Shown: positions 60,101-64,000 of the stretch, piece after piece
Layout: every line of letters begins with the position of its first letter
Numbering within the stretch: the first letter of the stretch is position 1
Notes under the pieces: generated by a model
Told to the model about the DNA's origin: nothing
The model's database searches: none
What the model saw: the letters and a program-made list of their open reading frames with translations, nothing else
Translations under genes and position numbers: made by a program
Source of the DNA: Struthio camelus
Lineage: Eukaryota; Chordata; Aves; Struthioniformes; Struthionidae
Length of the DNA: 64,000 bases
Assembly: GCF_040807025.1 (NCBI RefSeq)
Contig: NC_090951.1
Span: 4,278,001 to 4,342,000 of the forward strand
Reading direction: 5' to 3'

Positions 60101-62475
60101 TCTCTCTTTCTCTTCTCCTAATCATTCACTGTAAGCGCTGTGGTTGTCACTCGCTTCCCATACAGAGAAAATTTATCACCTCTGTAATAGGATAGGAAGA
60201 AATGGGTACCTGGGCCTCAACCATCTCAGCAGCGTATTAGCTGAAGCTACCAGCTGGGTTGTGTGTCACACCACAGAGCTGTGAACAGCTGAAACTTAAG
60301 CTTGTTTCCTCCCTGATTCTGTTACAGGAGTCAACTGTGGGGCTCCTGTAGAAAAGAAATTTCCTAAACTGCCTTAGCGGTTTGTTTAGGGCTCTGACTT
60401 GCGTTCCCTGATGGACCAGTGCACCAGGGCTGACTCTGATCTTGTGCCTTTGAGAGAAGATGGTTGATCGTGTGTTCTTCCCAGTACCTAAAGCAGCAAG
60501 AGAATCCATAGGACCACTTTCACTGAATAGTCTATTAAATGGGTGGTAGCCTAGTAGCTTTTTTTAACCTGAAAAATTCCACTTGTTTTATACAGTCCCA
60601 CTTCTTCTTTGCTTAACTGATTAACAGAGTTAATTAATTGATCAGAGGATCTCCAGAGATGTAACTGAGTGCAAGTCACAAGCTTACTGCTTTGTGTGAT
60701 GCTGGAGGAAAAAAAAAAGAAATTGCAGCAAGTTGGAAAATCTGAATTAATTAGCAAGTCAGAGCTGACAGTGGTGATGGTTTTTACAACCTTTGTCATG
60801 CATGAAACGTCAAGCTGCTGTCATCTTTGTGTATGTGCAGTTCTGAGTACTGTTTTAAAAAGTCTCATGTGCAAACATTTATTTGCTATCTTGTTTGCTT
60901 TAGCCTTGATGTATTGAGGCAGGAGTGCAGTGATGCAGTACTGTATGCTGTATAGGAAGCCGGAAGTGTAACTTTCTTAAAATTCTTTTATTTCCTTGTA
61001 TAGCAAGCAAAGCTGCTACAGTGATAGAGAGTAAAGTCTGATGCAACTGTGAAATACTGTTTTAAGTGCCAAAACTATTTAGATTTTATTGCTGTTTGTT
61101 GAAGAGGGGATATACTACTCTGGACTTGCTCTTCAGATTTTGGGGTTTTTAATGAGTACACTTATCCTTTTCACAGAATGCAGTGACTTCTCCCCACCTG
61201 TAACTGTGATCCTGATGATCTTCTTGTGCCTTGAGGGTTTTCTGTTTCTCACTTTCACTGCAGTCATGTTTGGCACCCAAATCCACTCAATATGCAATGA
61301 TGAAACGGTAAAAGACCGCTATTTTCATATGCTTTGACAATTCTGCTCGAAAGATGTGATTAGATGTAGTTTTATTTGCATGAGGGGGACTCTTATGCTG
61401 GAGATTGCTGCGTTATCTGCTTTTCTGACATAAAATTTATAGTTAGGTAGTCAGCTAAACAGGTTGCACAATTTCTGACTTTATTTTGGACTTGCAGTTC
61501 TAAACAGTCACATTCTGAATGTGTGTTATAAGAAATGGCTGCTTTCCTCAGATGTATGCTTAAACCAGCTATCAGCCCTTCCTGCTGTTCTTCTGCTTTG
61601 CTGTATTTAGTAGAATATAACCATAATTTGGACATTTGCCTCTCTTGCCTGCCCCTCTCTGCAGTGTTAAGCCTTGAAAGGATGTTCTTTGTGCTGGATA
61701 ATTGACTGGAAACATAAGGAATTTGAATAATGCGACTGTTCAGAATCTTCTCATCTGATGCCGTTTAATAGTGTGCTTCTGTATTGAAGAACTTTGTGTT
61801 ACTCAGTTGAAAAACAATTGGTTAATATCCAGCCTTCATTAGTGGGAAGTCAGTAGAGAAAATGATCATCAGAATAATGCACTTGGGAAAGCAAGCTTCA
61901 ATAATTGCAGTAAAAGAACCTTCCTGGAAGCTTTATTGCCTGGTTTCATAAACTGAGTAAACATCTTTTAGCATAGGTATATTGTATGCTGATCTTCTAG
62001 CTTTCATATCAACCTTTCGTCATTTTCGTTCAGTTTGGGGTATGTGTGGGGGGGGTGGGGGGGAACGGGACCAACCTGTTTCGTATTCGTTGTATGTTCC
62101 AAGTCTTCTACTCTGTACCTGCAGGGTTGAATCAGGCGTTCTTATTTCTTCCTTGCTAAATAAATAACAATAAGAAACTAATCTACTCACTAGCTATACA
62201 TTAAAAGAATGCCAAATAGCCATAACTGTTGATAATTGCTATTACACTTTACTAGACTGTAGACTTCAGTGTTTCACTGCATGTCTGTTTCTTTGCAGGA
62301 GATTGAAAGACTGAAGAGTGAAAAGCCAACATGGGAGAGGAGACTACGTTGGGAAGGAATGAAATCTGTTTTCGGGGGCCAGCCTTCGCTCCTGTGGATC
62401 AATCCTTTTGCAGGATTTCGAATCAGGCGGCTTCTACTAAGAGCAAAGAAAGGAGGACCTGAGTTTTCTGTTTGA
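50886..62475 (+). CDS. ZDHHC7: Palmitoyltransferase ZDHHC7 (six coding exons)
   Basis: S-acyltransferase that transfers palmitate from palmitoyl-CoA to cysteines of Golgi-trafficked proteins. Known family substrates include Galpha subunits, SNAP25 and steroid receptors. Coding exons are 50886-51191, 54008-54132, 59235-59331, 59808-59889, 61177-61307 and 62299-62475; all are GT..AG and in phase, giving 305 residues (human about 308). The N-terminus [20 protein letters not shown] matches DHHC7. Membrane spans lie near residues 44-66, 76-95, 177-197 and 212-235. The cysteine-rich domain holds KCPKCC, HHC, CKRC and the catalytic DHHC at 154-157 (nucleophile C157). The C-terminal INPFAGF word and the PDZ-ligand-like end EFSV are present. 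The Ser run near residue 25 is shorter than the human run as I recall it, which accounts for the three-residue difference. No lesion is seen. ZDHHC3 is the closest paralogue, but the N-terminus argues for ZDHHC7. Confidence 0.98.
51192..54007 (+). other. ZDHHC7: ZDHHC7 intron 2
   Basis: AT-rich intron without recognised genes or repeats. Reading through the donor at 51192 keeps the frame open for another 31 codons to a stop near 51287, so intron retention would give a 133-residue truncated product lacking the DHHC domain. Confidence 0.7.
54008..54132 (+). CDS. ZDHHC7: ZDHHC7 coding exon 2
   Basis: 125 bases after TTTCAG. It begins [12 protein letters not shown] and carries the first zinc-binding cysteines (KCPKCC) and ERAHHC, ending inside the next serine codon at donor GTACGC. 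Confidence 0.97.
56920..57615 (-). CDS. Antisense open frame in ZDHHC7 intron 3, uncertain
   Basis: An ATG at 57615-57613 (minus) opens a frame of 231 codons ending at 56920; without the ATG requirement it extends to 57732 (270 codons). It is the longest open frame outside the minisatellites. The product is Ser/Pro-rich in the first half, has an Ala7 run from the (CAG)7 tract, and ends in a basic segment with a KKKK run. No domain is recognised. It may be a chance frame in GC-richer DNA, an old retrocopy or a nested gene. Confidence 0.15.
   Translation of the reverse strand: MPLNVTRYSYCHSIKKTEASTESNQIQSSQTPKGVRWAGHTFPQSFFSRKPTGSSPSHELPGTLPFPFLIQHHASTNPSSQQSGNDAEKAALPSPYPSHSCSLPSLVPAAQMLVQEQFREIRPLAGAWVISRCSYMNAPTYTRGRSRMASEREQLCAKQGLLQRGAAAAAAAEYIQGTKGAASPPNAKADVPKDTANGLSTIFQRQLKKKKTIEKLVWRTAFTGRPTRTSQ
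57099..57119. repeat. Trinucleotide repeat (CAG)7
   Basis: Seven perfect CAG units on the plus strand in ZDHHC7 intron 3, within a GC-richer segment. Confidence 0.95.
59235..59331 (+). CDS. ZDHHC7: ZDHHC7 coding exon 3 (DHHC motif)
   Basis: 97 bases after CTTTAG. It encodes [18 protein letters not shown], with the catalytic DHHC, and then [12 protein letters not shown]. Donor GTAAGT. Confidence 0.98.
59332..59807 (+). other. ZDHHC7: ZDHHC7 intron 4
   Basis: Short AT-rich intron with consensus ends. Nothing else is recognised in it. Confidence 0.85.
59808..59889 (+). CDS. ZDHHC7: ZDHHC7 coding exon 4
   Basis: 82 bases after TTTCCAG. It encodes membrane span 3 ([18 protein letters not shown]) and the loop word CVRGQWT. 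Donor GTAAGC. It is short and frame-shifted relative to the longest local open frame, so it is easy to miss. Confidence 0.96.
59890..61176 (+). other. ZDHHC7: ZDHHC7 intron 5
   Basis: AT-rich intron with a (TC)n tract at about 60093-60107 and an A-rich run near 60708-60718. No nested gene is recognised. Confidence 0.85.
61177..61307 (+). CDS. ZDHHC7: ZDHHC7 coding exon 5
   Basis: 131 bases after TTCACAG. It encodes ECSDFSPP, membrane span 4 and the conserved [12 protein letters not shown]. Donor GTAAAA. Confidence 0.97.
61308..62298 (+). other. ZDHHC7: ZDHHC7 intron 6
   Basis: AT-rich intron with a G8-T-G7 run at 62048-62063. No nested gene is recognised. Confidence 0.85.
62299..62475 (+). 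CDS. ZDHHC7: ZDHHC7 last coding exon 6
   Basis: 58 codons plus TGA after TTTGCAG. It encodes the cytosolic tail [18 protein letters not shown], the INPFAGF word and the terminal GGPEFSV. Confidence 0.98.
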   Translation, partial: EIERLKSEKPTWERRLRWEGMKSVFGGQPSLLWINPFAGFRIRRLLLRAKKGGPEFSV

Positions 62476-62990
62476 GTTTAATTATGCTGGAACTTGCAAG
62501 AATACTATATAATATTTATTTGGGGCCAGAAAGGCTATCTACATATAATCTGTGACCAGGTGAAACTGTTACCAGACATTTGCTTGTAGCAAGCAGAGTT
62601 TCGTATGTTTGTCACAGACATCTCATTAACTTTCGGAGACACAAACTGGATCTGTAATGGTCTTAAAAACGAGATGACAAAGGAGAAGCGCGTGGTCACA
62701 CTAGAGAAGCCAAATGTTGTCATGCTACTGTAATTTATTTTATGAGATTAATTATGCATTTTTGTTAAACCCTTTTTATTTGGTAAATGTTTGGGGAGAT
62801 ACCTGTGTGTTTTTATAAAAAAAACCTATGTACTTAGGTGCAGTTGTCAATCATAAGGAAGAGCGTTATGGTGAAAGTTGATCTCAAATGAGACCCAGCC
62901 TTCTAAATCCAGTTTTCAGGGAATAGCGGTTTGTTCAGTTTTAGTTTATATTTCAACTTGTCCTAATAAACGGAGCTGTAGTCTTGTGTC
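62476..62990 (+). other. ZDHHC7: ZDHHC7 3'UTR (inferred end)
   Basis: Non-coding sequence after the TGA. AATAAA at 62965-62970 would place cleavage near 62985-62990. A longer 3'UTR using later signals cannot be excluded. Confidence 0.6.
62965..62970 (+). terminator. ZDHHC7: Candidate ZDHHC7 poly(A) signal AATAAA
   Basis: A canonical hexamer 490 bases past the stop codon on the sense strand. Its use is inferred. Confidence 0.55.
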
Positions 62991-64000
62991 CCACTTCAGA
63001 CACACATTCCTCATATGCAAGTGATTCAAGGGACTTGTGCACATGGCAACATAACACGTCAGAGGCACTGTTGCACCCCTGCCAGATGTCTTCCCAGGCT
63101 CACAATAGCATGTCTCATGTTTGGCAGTACTAATCTTGTGTGGCATTTAGGTAAGTTCTAAATGTTCAGTAAACAGTACTTTTAACTTACAACTACGGGC
63201 TGAACTCTGCCCTCAGATATGCATCTTCAGTTCTTAGTGCGTTGATTCTAAACGAACGTATGCTTAGGTGTCTGAGGATGGTATTTAGTCCTCTATGCAG
63301 GAATAAGTGGGACCAGTGACTGTGTCCTCATGTGTTGGAATTAAAACGAATGTACTGCAGACTGGAGTTAATTAACCGAAAGAAGGGTTGTTTTTGTAAG
63401 GTCTTGCTTTGCCCCTTGCAGACTTTTTATAGAAGGAAAGCTGTTAACTCAATGATCTCTTGAACAAAGACATCAGTGGAAGGAGGGAGGTTTCTTTTAG
63501 CGCTGACAGAGCTGCCTCTTTCTCAAATACAACAAATCTTAAGCACAGAAGAAAAAAATATCTGCAACAGAAAGGGACTTACTTATAATTTAGCTGTTTT
63601 CTGACCAAAACTACTTTCCAAAAAAAGAGAGCAGTATAGATCCAGAACTGCTTTATGTGGGCCTGACAAATAACAGTAGTGCTAAGATACATTTGTAAAT
63701 CTACAAGTAATGAAATTCAGCTAGAAGTGGATTATTTAAACATTACATTTAGAATATTTTATATGTTATTACTAATTTGTTCTATAAATTACTGACAATG
63801 TAAAGGATAAAAAAGGAGCCTTGATGCGTAGCTTGAAACCGTGCCTAGGAAGTAAACAGCTCCCTGTTCTGGGACTTGCCTTAAACTTGTCCAGTCTTTG
63901 CTTTTGCTTTGCCAGTAGTACTGATGATCTGTCCCACCTCAAGCAGTTCAACGTGCTCAAGAATCTTGTATTAGTAAGTTTACTTACTATAGAAGCTGTA
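62991..64000. other. Downstream flank of ZDHHC7
   Basis: AT-rich, with no coding exon recognised. It could be distal 3'UTR or intergenic DNA. Confidence 0.5.

Overview
The window is vertebrate nuclear DNA, almost certainly from a bird. It has long AT-rich introns, CpG-island promoters, few interspersed repeats, and one clear 5'-truncated CR1 LINE of the avian type. It carries two genes arranged head to head, plus long non-coding flanks. All gene models were built by hand from reading frames and splice sites; nothing was searched.

Positions 1-25600 are intergenic. I found no convincing protein-coding exon there. It holds a CR1 3' fragment (about 13001-13849, minus strand), a much older CR1/L3-like relic (about 24645-24945), AT-rich stretches that could be regulatory, and a few small GC-rich pockets.

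Positions 25600-36840 carry a ten-exon minus-strand gene. Every exon pair joins in phase, giving a complete 382-codon reading frame from ATG at 36319 to TAA at 26217. The protein has an N-terminal membrane or signal segment. From memory of the family, it resembles the N-terminal region of the long arthropod proteins annotated 'putative phosphoenolpyruvate synthase', but without any PEP-synthase catalytic domain. This is the most interesting object in the window. Its CpG island contains a GC-rich minisatellite just upstream of the start codon (36330-36725), and intron 1 opens with a second, G-rich degenerate minisatellite (35560-36115).

Positions 36840-41150 lie between the two promoters and contain one weak candidate exon. 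Positions 41160-41930 are the CpG-island promoter of ZDHHC7, with four NRF1-type sites and an upstream ORF in the first exon. ZDHHC7 occupies the rest on the plus strand: a 5'UTR exon ending at 41860, six coding exons between 50886 and 62475 (305 residues), and a 3'UTR with AATAAA near 62965. It encodes a Golgi-type four-pass palmitoyltransferase with an intact DHHC motif. Its introns contain a perfect hairpin, a (CAG)7 tract, a long antisense ORF and one antisense segment that looks like an isolated coding exon.

In human, the gene divergent from ZDHHC7 is, as I recall, KIAA0513. Here the divergent neighbour is the PEP-synthase-N-domain-like gene, so the local gene order or gene content differs from mammals. 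The two genes share no evident pathway.
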